Assembly: GCA_049999765.1 (NCBI GenBank)
Contig: JBNGIQ010007720.1
Span: 1-33,966 of the forward strand
DNA: 33,966 bases
Source: Phaeoceros laevis
Taxonomy: Eukaryota > Anthocerotophyta > Anthocerotopsida > Notothyladales
Direction: 5' to 3'
Shown here: positions 19,312 through 29,684 of the stretch, piece after piece
Position numbering within the stretch: the first letter of the stretch is position 1
Layout of the letters: each line of letters opens with the position of its first letter
Translations under genes and position numbers: made by a program
The notes under the pieces: generated by a model
What the model was told of the DNA's origin: nothing
The model's database searches: none
The model's input: only the letters and a program-made list of their open reading frames with translations

Positions 19312-20166
19312 ACACCGCTCTCCAGACATTGCCGCTGTACTTTCCTCTGGCGGGCAACCTTCCCCCGCCACGCCACTCGTGGGTCCCCTCTCCATTTCCT
19401 TCACGCACGCACCTAGGCGCTCATCACCGCGCATGCTCCTGCACCATCAGTCCCACACCCGCTAGATCCCTCATTTATTTCACCAAGAGTTGAAGCCGGC
19501 CGGCATAATGGAGTTGGGCACAACACTTCTGATTGAGACTTACATGTGATGGAGACTTACAGGGCATGAGCAAACAAGTATACGGATACTACTTTTTCAT
19601 AACCCTCGGCATACTATACGCAAGGACATGATACGGCTGGTATATGTAAAGTTTTGTTAGGATAGGTATTTTTTTGCATATGTAGAAATAGCAACGCTGT
19701 CAATATCGCTCTTTCTACATACGTTGCAACTGGTTTGAATGGTGGATGCAACATTTTTGAGGTATATAGATTATTTGATTAAAAGTTAAGTAGGGCACAA
19801 TCTATAATATAATTGAAAACATTGAATGTGTAGTTCACCCATGAAAAATGTCCTGGACATCTGGTGCAGTGTGCCGGACATCCAGTGTACCATAATCAAC
19901 AAAATTGCACCAAAAAGAGTTGTTTTTGAAAAACCACTAAGTCACAAACCTTAAAAAAAGGGGCAATAGCACGTAAAGCACCCAGAAAATCGCATTTTTT
20001 AAAAGGGGTATTTATTAAAAAACCAAAAAATGCATGAGTCCATGCTTATTTTTGAAATATGCACTATTTTATGGGGTGAGGAGAACTTGCAACCACTTTT
20101 TTCAAAGAGTACCCATTTGGTGAAGAATATACTCATTCAATCGGAGACACTGTTACACGAGTGTTG
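19312..20166. other. no supported gene
   Basis: A GC-rich stretch (19312-19500) next to the element gives way to AT-rich DNA. A small direct repeat (ggacatctggtg... and ggacatccagtg...) lies at about 19855-19890. Nothing recognisable is encoded, and the broken transposase left of the element is not continued here. Confidence 0.45.
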
Positions 20167-20817
20167 CGACAAGTGTTGATTGACAATGTTGCAATTTGTA
20201 AAATATTTGCGAACCTACGCAATAGGGCACTTGCACGCTACAGTGGCCCGACTTTTGGTGTCCACCCCCTCCCCCTATTTTTTAAACTTTTGAGCCCTCG
20301 TATTGGGCACATGAAGTGTCCAAAACGAGCAATAAAATATGCTATCGTATTCTACTTGTTGAGCTCTATCCGAATATGTTAAAAAAGTACTAAGTTGACA
20401 CGTGTCGCGAAAGTTATGGGCAAACACAAGTTTCAAGTACAGGTGTCCCCCCTGGTACTTTTTGGTACTGCAGGCACTTTTTTGGTATTGCCAATTTTTA
20501 TGGAAAGTACCATGGGCCCAGGGACACCCCAAAGTACCCTGGTCCACGAAAAAACCCAAGTACCCAGCTTGTAGAATTTGGGTACTTGGACCTCACTTTG
20601 CCTATAACTTTTGCGACACATGTCGGATCGGTACTTTTTTAACATATTCGGATAGAGCTCAACAAGTACAATATGATGGTATCTTCCATTTTTCGTTTTG
20701 GACACGGTACAAAAAATCAAGTACTCTCGCGACCCAAGTACTGTGGCCCAAAGTCAGGCCACTGTAGCGTGTAAGTGCCCAATAAACAACATTGTAAGGT
20801 CCTCAACACTTGTCGAT
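20167..20817. mobile_element. 650-bp foldback (MITE-like) element
   Basis: The two halves are inverted copies. The left half starts cgacaagtgttga and the right half ends tcaacacttgtcg. Matching landmarks in inverted order are gggcacttgcacgctacagtggc against gccactgtagcgtgtaagtgccc, and gagctctatccgaatatgtt against aacatattcggatagagctc. The centre (about 20450-20560) is rich in ggtactttttggtact-type repeats. No coding capacity is visible; the open frames on both strands are mirror shadows. Target duplication is unclear. Confidence 0.8.
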
Positions 20818-21194
20818 TCATTTCATTGCTTTGAATGGAAGCTGTACAGTCCAGAAGTTGGTCTACTTAGCTGCTATAGGTCGAGACTGTGGTTCTGATG
20901 CTCTAGCCTGAGATCTTTGCAGCATAACTGACTGGAAAAACCGAGGGTTGTTGGGGATTCTGCAACTCTAGCTCATGTGGGATCGTGCCATTTAAACACC
21001 TAATCTGGATAGAGCCAGGTGAAGGCATGCTACGCCATGGCTGCCCTTCACGTAGCTCAAACAGTACTTGGTGCTAAGTCCTGCAAGGGCCTGCCCAACA
21101 CAAAGTTAGTAGTTTTTTTGTCGTTTCGTGCTTGCATTCATAGTTGAACAAGTCCTTACAAAAGGACCTCTTAGAAAAATAGTGTTGTAGCTTG

Positions 21195-21370
21195 CGATGG
21201 ACATTCTAGACAGTGCATTGGGCCACATTTTGCAAAGGAGGTGAGCACGTCCTCTCGATACAAAGCTCTTATCTCATTCCTTGCCAAGCCACAAAAACAT
21301 GTTGTCAAGTCCTCTTTCGAGGCAATGAACATGACAATGTTTGAGGCATTGTTGCTATATGTAATGAGAT
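21195..21370 (+). repeat. dispersed repeat, copy 2, with internal foldback
   Basis: Similar to the reverse complement of 4160-4335. In this copy, 21249-21280 (acgtcctct...gctcttatctcatt) and 21362-21390 (its inverse) form imperfect inverted arms about 30 bp long around an 80-bp loop. In one plus frame it reads RYKALISFLAKPQKHVVKSS, with partial peptide similarity to the other copy. Confidence 0.45.
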
Positions 21371-21901
21371 AAGAGCTTCGAAAGAGGACGTGCACACCTT
21401 CAACCATCCGCTGACATCAAGACTGGAGAAGGGATCAGATGCGATGAAAGAGATTGTGGAGAAAACAAAGGATGCCCAAACCTGTGACATCCAAGGAGCT
21501 AAGGAGCACTACTTTGCCCCAATCATCCCAGCATAAGACCAGGAAGCCGACATTGGCAGAGGGGCAACAAGTGCTGTGTTGCTTCTAACGTCAATTTCCT
21601 GGCACTGCTCAACTTACACAGTTGGCAACTCCTCGGGGCTTTGAGCGACATTGACCTTGACGCATGCGACCAGAGAGCTAAAGTTGGACAGCTTTCCGTG
21701 AGCAACAACATCAGAGTGGTAGAAAGCTATGCCGCTTCGTTGTTTGACGTTCCACGCGATGGCCACTCACCGCTTATGGGCAAGGGGGGATTCCTTAATG
21801 GAACCGTGTCAACCTCCTCAAATACTATTACATCACCCTTGATGGAGAGTCAAGGGACATCTCATGATTGGCAACCGACGAAAGGAGAACGGCCAGCATG
21901 A
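21363..21901 (+). pseudogene. decayed coding segment, family not recognised
   Basis: One frame is protein-like from about 21378 to a stop at 21534 (FNHPLTSRLEKGSDAMKEIV and AKEHYFAPIIPA). It continues past that stop (ADIGRGATSAVLLLTSIS) to TGA near 21643. Another frame then gives an ATG-less continuation ending at 21901 (RVVESYAASLFDVPRD). The stop and the phase change suggest a broken gene or missed introns. An exact 22-bp word (21803-21824) recurs at 14833-14854. Confidence 0.3.
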
Positions 21902-23313
21902 GAGGCTTCTATGGATCTGAATAGACCGTTTCGTGAAGTGCATGTGCGGGGATTATATATAAAAATATGGTACTGTCAAAGTAGTTTTTGATTCATCGGA
22001 AAATAAGCATTGAACCTGGTCCGTAGTGAACTGAACTAGAGCTAGCATGCAGCGTTTTTTAGGCTGCAAGTCATGTAAAACTTGCAATTAGACCAACCCT
22101 TGGTTCCGGAATGCTGGACAAGCAACAGCTAGGCTAGCCTATACAAGGGGCTGACCGGCTCATTGTAAACAGAGGCTGATGGGACTTCAGCTCTTGTGAC
22201 CAAGTGCGGTTTATGTTTTTCTTTCTATTTTGTTTCATTTCTTTTTGGCAAAGCTCTGACATTGATATATCTCTGTAGATAAGTGTCAGTGCCAGCTTGT
22301 TTGTCTGAGAGTGTTGAGAAAAGAGTTTCAGGGTTTTTACCAAGGGTTTTCAGGATTGAGGCCAACTGAGTGGCGGAGTATTGGGGCTGTAATAATCTGG
22401 TCAAAAGTGTAGTACGGGGGTTCGAGGGAGACTGTATCCAGCGTTCATGCCTAGGATATTGCGTTGGACTCTTTCCTCATATGTGGGCCAAGTTTGGCTT
22501 GATCAGTGGGCAACTACCCTTTCTCATACCCCCTTTGCCAGTGGTTGGTATGTGGTCGCCCTACTACCTGGCTCTGAGTGTTCTTTCAGAGTCCAGCTAG
22601 TAGAGAAACACATTTGACTGTGAAGTTTAGAATCTGACAGTACCCCATAAGATGAGTTTCTCAACTTACCAATAGTGACCAAAACCTCTCTTTCCACTAG
22701 TTGGTGGTTTGGGGGTTAAGGACAAGAGGGACCCACTTTGACTATACCCTCCTCATAATATTACCGCCACTTCCGCAGGTAGCGCGTCTTCATCTACTAA
22801 GTCACAAGACACGACCATGCAAGTGTACTAGTTTTAGCCAAAAATGGGATTTTCCAAAATTTAATAAAAAATAGAACACTTACCACCCCAATCGCCGCAA
22901 AAGTGGATTTACGAGGTGGAAAAAGTTTCACTCAACTATGTCGACGAGGAACAGCGAGGTTGACTCGTGCTGACAAGCACAGCGAGAGAGAGAAAGATCC
23001 GTAGACCAAAAATGGCAGGATGGTGTATGTGGGGAGCGTTTGAAATACGACCATGCCCATTGACACAAGCGGCGGAAAGTGGCAATTGTACAGAAACAGC
23101 TCCGGGTCGCATATTCTTGGGAAGGCTAATAGACAAAAGGTACCTGACGGCAAGTACAACCAAAACCCCCCAAAACCCAAGGTAATGATTGTCGAGGGCT
23201 TGCCGGTGCTCTTCGCTTAAACGGTGGCATTCACGAAAAAAAGAGGCAGCCAGGCAGTCAGGGCAGGGCATCTGCTTGGGTGCGCGCCTCCATGATGCTG
23301 CCTACCGGATCTC
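21902..23313. other. no supported gene
   Basis: Short frames on both strands without motifs. I see no repeats of note. Confidence 0.45.
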
Positions 23314-24267
23314 GTGGGCCTCTCTGTGGGGATCTTTGCCATCAGGTACTACACATGTCGCTCATGGCGCTGGACGGCTTCGCGGGGCAAGGTCCTGATG
23401 GGGGATGGTCATTGGGGTTTGGTCCTTGGCGGACCAATCGGATCGGTTAGGGAAGAGATGCGGTCACGCCCCTCTGCGCGCCACAGCACGGTGGATCCTG
23501 GCCAGTTTGCCGCACCAACAATTTCTTGTCCGAAGACTCCCAAAGCCTGGCAACAGCACCACATGGTCTTCGTTAAACGCCTCGTGAGCACGCGACTCTG
23601 TACGCAGTGTTGCTGGATGTGGCAGGCAGACAGGAAGAAGCTCAAGGACGAAAACATTGTGGCCGTGATCGACGGGTTTGAGTTTGATCATCTTCCTTGC
23701 GTACTTCGAATGGTATCTCTTGTTTCCTTCCCTCTTTCCTGTTGTGTGTTAGCAATCACGACCGAAGTCCGTTCTGAACTGGATGTGCAGCGCCAACCTC
23801 CGGAGGAATTGGTAGATTTTGGCCGGTTTTTAGCAGCTGGTGAGGATACCTCCCCCTTGCCACGCCCTTTTGGAGCCCGTCCAGCAACGGCAGCGCAACT
23901 CTGGCGAATTTCATGCTGTGCCGGTGCTGAGGAGAGGCTGCATTCTCTAAACCCTCTCCCCTCTCGGCCACGTCTGGCTCCACACTCGTTCATTCGTACC
24001 AAGTCGAAGAAGTTACGTTCCAAGGACATAAACATCATAGCGAAAGACCTTCCGTCTCGCCGCAATAGATGGAGTAGTTGGATGTTCCAAGCGACATCCT
24101 GCAAAGCTATAGACAGTCTTCACCATGAGACGGTGAACCCTTTCAGGCTGCCGTGGGGTTCTTGTTTGAAGCAGCCATCGTCCCCTCCAGCGTCGCCAGG
24201 CTGCCGAGCAAGCTTTTTCCGGACTAGACGCATACCATTTAGCGCTGGTCTGCAGGCAGTGAACTAG
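23314..24267 (+). CDS. 317-codon ORF of unknown function
   Basis: The longest single plus-strand ORF outside the repeats, but the antisense strand is also open for 138 codons, and the composition (many Arg, Ser, Pro) may simply reflect GC-rich DNA. The part around 23620-23700 reads as plausible protein (ADRKKLKDENIVAVIDGFEF). No domain, signal peptide or membrane segment is recognised. It lies head-on towards the heat-shock factor gene, 580 bp from its 3-prime end. It may be chance. Confidence 0.2.
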   Translation: MGLSVGIFAIRYYTCRSWRWTASRGKVLMGDGHWGLVLGGPIGSVREEMRSRPSARHSTVDPGQFAAPTISCPKTPKAWQQHHMVFVKRLVSTRLCTQCCWMWQADRKKLKDENIVAVIDGFEFDHLPCVLRMVSLVSFPLSCCVLAITTEVRSELDVQRQPPEELVDFGRFLAAGEDTSPLPRPFGARPATAAQLWRISCCAGAEERLHSLNPLPSRPRLAPHSFIRTKSKKLRSKDINIIAKDLPSRRNRWSSWMFQATSCKAIDSLHHETVNPFRLPWGSCLKQPSSPPASPGCRASFFRTRRIPFSAGLQAVN

Positions 24268-24298
24268 CAGGGAGGTATCAGGATTGAAGACTGAGGGA

Positions 24299-24437
24299 GT
24301 CTGGACTTTGACTTATTTTGGAAATTGCCCCAAAGCCTATGACAAAACAAAATTGCAGCATTGAGCTCTCTGGACTTTGATTTATTTTTTTGGAAATCGC
24401 CCCGAAGCCTATGACAAAACAAATTGCAGCATTGAAT
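24299..24437 (+). repeat. 69-bp direct tandem duplication
   Basis: ctggactttga(c/t)ttatttt...gccc(c)(a/g)aagcctatgac begins at 24301 and again at 24370, almost identical except for a short T-run difference. It lies in the spacer downstream of the heat-shock factor gene. Confidence 0.85.
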
Positions 24438-24565
24438 TATCCTGCTTGTCAATTACAGTAGCCAGTACAATTTATTTGCAAAGCCAATTCCAAATGGTGT
24501 CGCGCTCATCTCTGTTAGGTGCCGTGCAGCATCCAGGATGCTCTCCGTTACATCGCACGTAAAAA

Positions 24566-24587
24566 CTATCTATCTATCTATCTATCT
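24566..24587 (+). repeat. (CTAT)n microsatellite
   Basis: Five units of ctat in a row in intergenic DNA. Confidence 0.9.
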
Positions 24588-24846
24588 CTGGCGCGCTGTG
24601 CGATTTGTAGAAACCTGTCGCATTAAACTTCGGTGTAAGCTTTCAGTGAAATTGTCGCATGCGTCTACATCCGACGTCTCAACCATCGGCAACATGGGGA
24701 TTTTCAAAGCTGCTTCAGAAAAATACAAGGACTCTAGAAAATTCTTACAAGCAACTAAGCCTTCAGTGAGGTTCTGGTAAGAGCCAATTTCATCTAACGT
24801 CACAAGCAGATAAACAATGTGACGTGGACGTATTTCTTTCTTTGAG

Positions 24847-26709
24847 CTAAGGACAGAACAGAAGCCAGGGAACAGAGGCAAGGCCCAGTTCTGTCTTCAC
24901 ACACTTAGCTGGAGGGCTCCTTTGGAACGCCTCCTGTCCTCTGCTGGCGATTGTGAAAGAACTGGAACTGTCCGAACTAGGATTCACTGGGGTCTCGCTC
25001 TCTGGGAGTCTTTTTTTTCCAGATGGCTGCTGGGTGATGGACACCCCAAACAGCTTTGTGGGACTGCTTCCAGTCTCTGATCTTGAAGTGGTTTCCGCCC
25101 TTTCTGAAACGCTGCTGTCATGGTAGAGACTCAACTGCCCCAGAGTTGGAACAACCCTTGCGCTTCTCATCATCAATCCTCCGCTTACTTCTTCGTACTG
25201 TGACCCAATCTTACCATTCTCCGATCTTGACGTCCTTTCCACACTCTCTGCTGCGCTGCCATCATGGTAGAGACTCAACTGCCCCCGGGACGGAACCGCC
25301 ATTGTGCTTCTTAGGACTTGCATTGGTTGTCCGCTGGTCAGTCCTCCGTTCGCTTCCTCGTAATGGGACCCTGCTTTTCCAGTATCTGACCTTGAGGTGA
25401 TCTCCACACTTTCTGCTGCGGTACCGTCATGATAGAGAGTCAACTGCTCTGGGGTTGGAACTGCCCTCGTGCTTCTTAGCATATGAAGAGGTTGTCCCTT
25501 CGCTTCCTCGTAATGGGACCCTATCTGTAAACTGCTCGCCCCAGACATCAAACCCGCTGCTTTACGAAGATGGAACTGATGGTTCACTGAAGAAAGGGGG
25601 TTACAGGAGCCTGGTACTGTCTTCTTGGTCAAGGGCTGCTTGGGGTGGGCCGCCGACTGTTCGCCGTCCCTCAACAGCAGAGGTTGAGAAGGTCCTGACA
25701 TAGACGCTGCTTCACGTGTGAGGCGTGAATGAGCGGGACCTGGTAGAGACGGCCCCATTCTGCTGCGAGCTGACTGCTCCGGCTTGAGATGCTGCTGGAC
25801 AAATACGACCTGGACGCAGAGCAAGGAGTTACATTTTGCATGAGTACTTGTAAAGACAAGAAACAAGTGGGACACGATCACAAGGGTACTGAGACGACAA
25901 CTGCACTCACGTACCATGTCATCATAAAGACGTCGAAGCTTGGCCATCTCGGAAACCAGGGCATTGTTGTCACGACGCAGTTGCTCATTCTCTTCCGATA
26001 TTTTGTTGGCAGGGTCGGAAATTGCCAAGGAAAAAGATCCAGTGGCGGCAGCAGTAAGAGCTCGTGGAGAGGAGAGCGGGGAGGAAAGGGACGGGGACCA
26101 AGGCCTGGTAGCTTGTCCATCTTCAGCCGAGTCAGCAGAAGGAGAATGCGATCTGCTTGCCGGTAGCTGTGCAGGAGTTACTGTTCCTGGCACCGCCGTT
26201 GCATGGGTGGATGTTTTCCGGCGATGGATCTCGCACAGCAGATGCTTTTCTCCTCGACGGAAATACTCATTCGCAAACTCCCACCTGTCTGGAACAATTT
26301 TGCGGAACCCCTATAACAGCAGCCATTCGGATCAGTGAGCCACAACCCTATCTCAGTTTGCTGGTGCTCTTGGATACCAAGAAAAGTGGTTCCTACTTTC
26401 CCTGCGAATGGATCCGACCTAAGTGAGAAAAGCCAAGATTCAGCCGCACTGGGTACTCACATAGGTGTTGAGCTGGCGCACGAAGCTGGAGAAATTGTTG
26501 TGCTTGAAGTAGTTAGGAAGTAAGTCGCGAGCAAACTCCGGGGGCCGCCATACAATGAAAGTGGTGTTGTCTTCTCCCCAAGAGACAATGTCATCCGTTG
26601 CAGGATCATCCACAAGTTGGTAAGTCTTGGTCAGAAAGGGTGCTGGGACTGCTCGATGCGTGTCGACCGCGAGCAGCAGCCCTTCGCCGCACTCCCCTGG
26701 TTGTGCCAT
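24847..26709 (-). CDS. HSFB: class B heat-shock transcription factor
   Basis: Three exons give 535 residues: exon 1 26709-26461, exon 2 26310-25915, exon 3 25809-24847. The first intron (26460-26311, gtgagt...atag) sits at the conserved place inside the DNA-binding domain, between QLNTY and GFRK. The domain spans about residues 22-115 ([39 protein letters not shown]). The HR-A/B coiled coil follows at about 187-224 ([19 protein letters not shown]) without the insert of class A. TKLFGV (LFGV at 468-471) is the class B repressor motif, and GKKR at 479-482 is a likely nuclear signal. Class B factors are nuclear repressors or co-regulators of heat and defence genes. The protein is long for the class because residues 312-462 are three tandem repeats. 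ATG 26709 is chosen because it precedes the domain with a normal short leader. Confidence 0.9.
25069..25521 (-). repeat. three tandem 46-55-residue repeats within HSFB
   Basis: Units at residues 312-361, 362-416 and 417-462 each start GS(H/Q)YEE, contain a (Q/E)QL(T/S)LYHD or GQLSLYHD phrase and end TSRS(D/E)(T/N)G. DNA similarity between units is high, so the expansion is fairly recent. It lies between the coiled coil and the LFGV motif and probably forms a flexible linker. Confidence 0.9.
25810..25914 (-). other. 105-bp stop-free, in-phase intron splitting the HSFB coiled coil
   Basis: The donor is ATG followed by gtacgtgagt and the acceptor is gcgtccag. The length is 35 codons with no stop in frame, so a retained transcript would add 35 residues inside HR-A/B between DDM and VVFVQQHL. 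The splice is preferred because removal restores the normal class B coiled-coil spacing. Confidence 0.75.
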
Positions 26710-26834
26710 GAGGCCAATCCGACAGACAGGAAAGGAGGGGGGGAGGGAGGGAGGAGTGGAACACGACTAGCTAGCCAGCACAGGCGGCGGGACGCTGGAT
26801 CGGGCCAAGCAGGGGGACTAGTGAATTGCGAGCT

Positions 26835-27122
26835 CTAGCACGAAACTAGTTCATTGCCGCCAAGATGGTGCCAAGGCAGGCAGGTGCATTTGTTGGAGGC
26901 CATAGAGAAATCCAGTGGAGAGAGCGGGGAACAAAAAAGTAGCATGGCAGTAGCGACCGGGGGCTGGCTAGAGAAGAAGAAGGACCCGTGAAAGAGAGAG
27001 AGGAAGGGATCCATGGGCCTGCGCTGTGGCAGAGATGTGCAGACACTGCAGCGGCAGGCTCCACGCCAGAGGTGGAGGAGGAGGGGGTGCGGGGTGGGAG
27101 GAGGAGGAGGAGAGTCAGGCAT
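26835..27122 (-). promoter_or_regulatory. upstream ORF 2 in the HSFB leader
   Basis: An ATG at 27122 opens 95 codons that end at TAG 26835, 125 bases before the HSFB start. The peptide begins with a proline run and then carries a Phe cluster (MDPFLSLFHGSFFFSS), seven Phe in all. If present in the mRNA it would limit translation of HSFB. Leader introns could remove it. The open frame may also simply reflect the CT-rich leader. Confidence 0.4.
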
Positions 27123-27168
27123 GCGAGCAACCAAGGCGAAGAAACCCGGACCTGGGGCAGAAGCACAT
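27115..27168 (-). promoter_or_regulatory. upstream ORF 1 in the HSFB leader
   Basis: ATG 27168 opens a 17-codon frame (MCFCPRSGFLRLGCSHA) that ends at TGA 27115, overlapping the start of the longer upstream ORF by 8 bases. Whether it is transcribed is not known from sequence. Confidence 0.35.
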
Positions 27169-27324
27169 CACCGGGGTGGGGAGAGGATAGGGGAGGAGAG
27201 AGAAGCCAGAGAAGAGAGAGTACGATAGCTACAAAGAGAAGAAAGAGAGAGAGGAGAATGGGAATAGAAGGAGCTGGGGAATGGAAAAGAGGGCCAGCAT
27301 GCATGGGAGGCTGCCTGGAGTCAT

Positions 27325-27336
27325 TAATAAATATAC
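27325..27336 (-). promoter_or_regulatory. candidate TATA box of HSFB
   Basis: gtatatttatta on the minus strand lies just before the CT-rich leader begins (about 27290 downwards), a reasonable TATA-to-start distance. The leader from there to 26710 is pyrimidine-rich on the coding strand. I found no convincing heat-shock element. Confidence 0.3.
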
Positions 27337-27412
27337 TCTACGCTTAAGTGCGGGTTTAGAGTTACTTCCGCTTGATGTTAAAAGTGGCACACACTCACAT
27401 CCCGGAACTTGG

Positions 27413-27432
27413 CCCCCCCCCGTTTTGGGGGG
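27413..27432. repeat. C9-gtttt-G6 homopolymer hairpin
   Basis: Nine C, then GTTTT, then six G. This can fold on itself or form G-quadruplex-like structures. It is also a likely place for sequencing error. Confidence 0.8.
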
Positions 27433-27748
27433 ATATTCCATCGGGTGTGGGAGAACGTCGATGTTGGACTGCGTGCACGCTGTTGCCTCCCCGGGCACAG
27501 TGTGCTCCGGTCATGTAAGGTATCGGGCCTCGCAACTAGCATCTTCGCTTTCCAATCAAACCAGAAAAGTACCCACTCACCCTGTCACTCCTCGGTAAGT
27601 AAAAGTCAGAACGCGTCCGTCTCTTCATCCTTTTTTTATGCCACGGCTCGCTTTGACTCACATTACGTGCAGGCCTGGGTCTTAAAATGTTTTTAGTTTC
27701 AAACATAGGGTGCTGGTCACGAAACAAGAGAATTAGGATCACTAACTG

Positions 27749-28760
27749 GACACTGTCAGAGCCATCCACACAGACATTGTAAAACGGAAGCCCGAGTCGG
27801 ATGGGTTTGTGGGAACCATGCTGGTGGATGTCTATGCAAAGTGTGGAGCACGCTAGGCGTGTCTTTGGCAGCATGCCTCGTCGTGACGTGGTCTGCTGGA
27901 ACGCCATGATTCTGAGGTATGTCCAGACAGACAAGGGTGAAGATGCTTGCAGCTGTATGCCCGGAGGGAGATGGAAAGTGTGGTACCCAATGACCGAACG
28001 TATGTTAGTGCCCTTAAAGCATGCAGTATCTGGTTGGCATCAGATGAGGCTGAAGGGATCCCTGTGAAACAAAGATGTCTGGAGACTGGCAGCGATCCAT
28101 GCAAGCCTTCGCAAGGATAGGTTTGAGTCAGATGTGTTTGTCGGGACCATGCTGGTGGATGGGTATGCCAAATGTAGGAGTCTAGAGGATGCAAGGCGTG
28201 TGTTGGACAAGATGCCTCGTCGGGATGTGATTTCCTGGACTGCCATGGTTTTTTTGGATATGCTCTGATGAACAAGGGTGCGGAGGGTTTGCAATTGTTT
28301 GCTCAGATGCAACAGGAATGTGTGGTACCTGATGGCCGAACATATGTTAGTGCACTTAGGGCATATAGCAGCCTGGCTGATTTCGACGACAGCAGTGAAG
28401 GTGATGGGATAGCTCTGAAAAAGAAATGCGTGGAGACAATCAAAAGTATGCATGCCGAAATTGTGAAAGCAAAGTTTGAGGCAGACGTTTCTGTGGGAAA
28501 TATGCTGGTTGATGCTTATGCAAAATGTGGGTGCCTACAGGATGCCAGACAAGTGTTTGAGAAGATGCCTCAACGTACTGTGGTTTCTTGGACTGCGATG
28601 ATTTCTGGGTACAGGCAAACAGACAGGCGCGAAGAGGCTCTGGAACTATTTGGCCGAATGCAACTGGCAGGTGTGGAACCCAATGACCGCACATACGTAA
28701 GTGTGCTGAAGGCTTGCAGGAGCCTGGCAGAACTGGCGGGGGTAGCATTGAATGAGTCTC
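27749..28760 (+). pseudogene. PLS-type PPR gene, frameshifted
   Basis: PPR repeats run through all three plus frames. Frame pieces in order include VRAIHTDIVKRKPESDGFVG and MLVDVYAKCG (ending at TAG about 27854), HARRVFGSMPRRDVVCWNAM (27858 on), LQLYARREMESVVPNDRTYV (about 27950), then MPRRDVISWTAMV. Last is a clean stretch from 28268 (MLVDAYAKCGCLQDARQVFE, VVSWTAMISGY, PNDRTYVSVLKACRSLAEL). At least three frameshifts or stops break it, and PPR homology ends near 28750. Intact relatives would be organelle RNA-binding proteins acting in editing, splicing or stability. The open 183-codon ORF 28268-28819 is the least damaged part. Confidence 0.8.
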
Positions 28761-28819
28761 ATTGTGCAAAGCAAATGGTCTTTGTAATGCCGAAAGATGA
28801 CTCGATTTGTATTGAATGA

Positions 28820-29286
28820 GGAAGTTTTGTTTTATCCTTGGTCTGCCTACTTGACTAGCTTTGCAAGAAATTGGGGTATTGAAGTTGGTGATTCAGGCTC
28901 TTTCTCTGGAACGTCCTCGATCTTTAATGGACTCAAGAAGGGTGGTGGCTTGCATATCGAGACTGAAGTCTGAAGCACTGTGCATAGTGGTCGCTTGAAG
29001 ATCAGAGTGCTGAAAACTTGCATCTTTGAGAGGTTCTGGAAAGCAAGGAAGAAATGTATGGAACTCTTTCTTCCTCATTCTTGTGGTGTGGAACGAACCG
29101 ACAAGTCATGTAGGTGTGATCTGGCAAACAAGGGTGGTAATTAGAGCTTGTCCATTCTCCAGCCTCCTTGCAGATCTTGAAATCTGCGACAGGCTTTCAT
29201 GCTTGCATGGCTCCCCTCACCTGGGTGTAACTGATTCTTTGAGCACCACCTGCACCAGAAGGGCGAAATATTCAGGTCATCCATCA
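28820..29286. other. no supported gene
   Basis: A minus-strand frame (29078-28893) gives a 61-residue polar peptide of unclear meaning. Nothing else is seen. Confidence 0.35.
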
Positions 29287-29529
29287 CTACTGCAGTGGCC
29301 ATAACTTGCTCGGCAGGTGTGTGATGTTGACACGCATGGCGGAGAACTTTACCAACAGACGACCTCCACGTTGAGCCAAGATGTACTCTTCCTGCTCGTA
29401 CAATGGCAGCAGTGCATCAGCCTCCTCTCTTGTGTGGATCAAGGAACCGAACGTTGATCCCAACTCCAAATGTTGATCAATAATCTCAGCAGCCTGGTTG
29501 CTGCCCTCGCACAAGGTGTTAAGGCCCTC
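29287..29529 (-). pseudogene. exon-like fragment, family not recognised
   Basis: On the minus strand a possible acceptor (ggatttggcag) precedes an 80-codon open frame with convincing protein character: LNTLCEGSNQAAEIIDQHLE, then TREEADALLPLYEQEEYIL and RGGRLLVKFSAMRVN, ending TAG at 29287. No ATG is nearby, so it would be an internal or terminal exon. It lies among other captured exon fragments on the same strand. Confidence 0.35.
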
Positions 29530-29684
29530 CTGCCAAATCCATTGGCATCATGTGGCATAGATTTAGTCTACGCCGCAAGGATCGTCACAGCAAGGTCGAA
29601 TGTATCTTTGTAGGTAGAGTGCTCACTCAAGGTGCGGGACTAAACAAACGTATTTATCACCACACTCGTAATCCTAAATGGAGC
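29530..29684. other. short unannotated spacer
   Basis: Nothing recognisable between the exon fragment and the end of the minus-strand PPR pseudogene. Confidence 0.4.

Noticed and set aside
6671-19320. Clean target-site duplication flanking the large inverted repeat
   Set aside because: The 8 flanking bases share only 5 positions and the 9 flanking bases do not match, so no duplication can be claimed.
20275-20767. ORFs of about 95-120 codons on both strands
   Set aside because: They mirror each other because the region is a foldback element; the peptides are translations of the inverted arms.
23688-24104. 138-codon minus ORF
   Set aside because: Arg/Ser/Gly-rich antisense shadow of a GC-rich plus ORF; no motif in either.
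25056-25703. Plus-strand ORFs antisense to HSFB exon 3
   Set aside because: They follow the tandem repeats of the HSFB linker in antisense and carry no domain.
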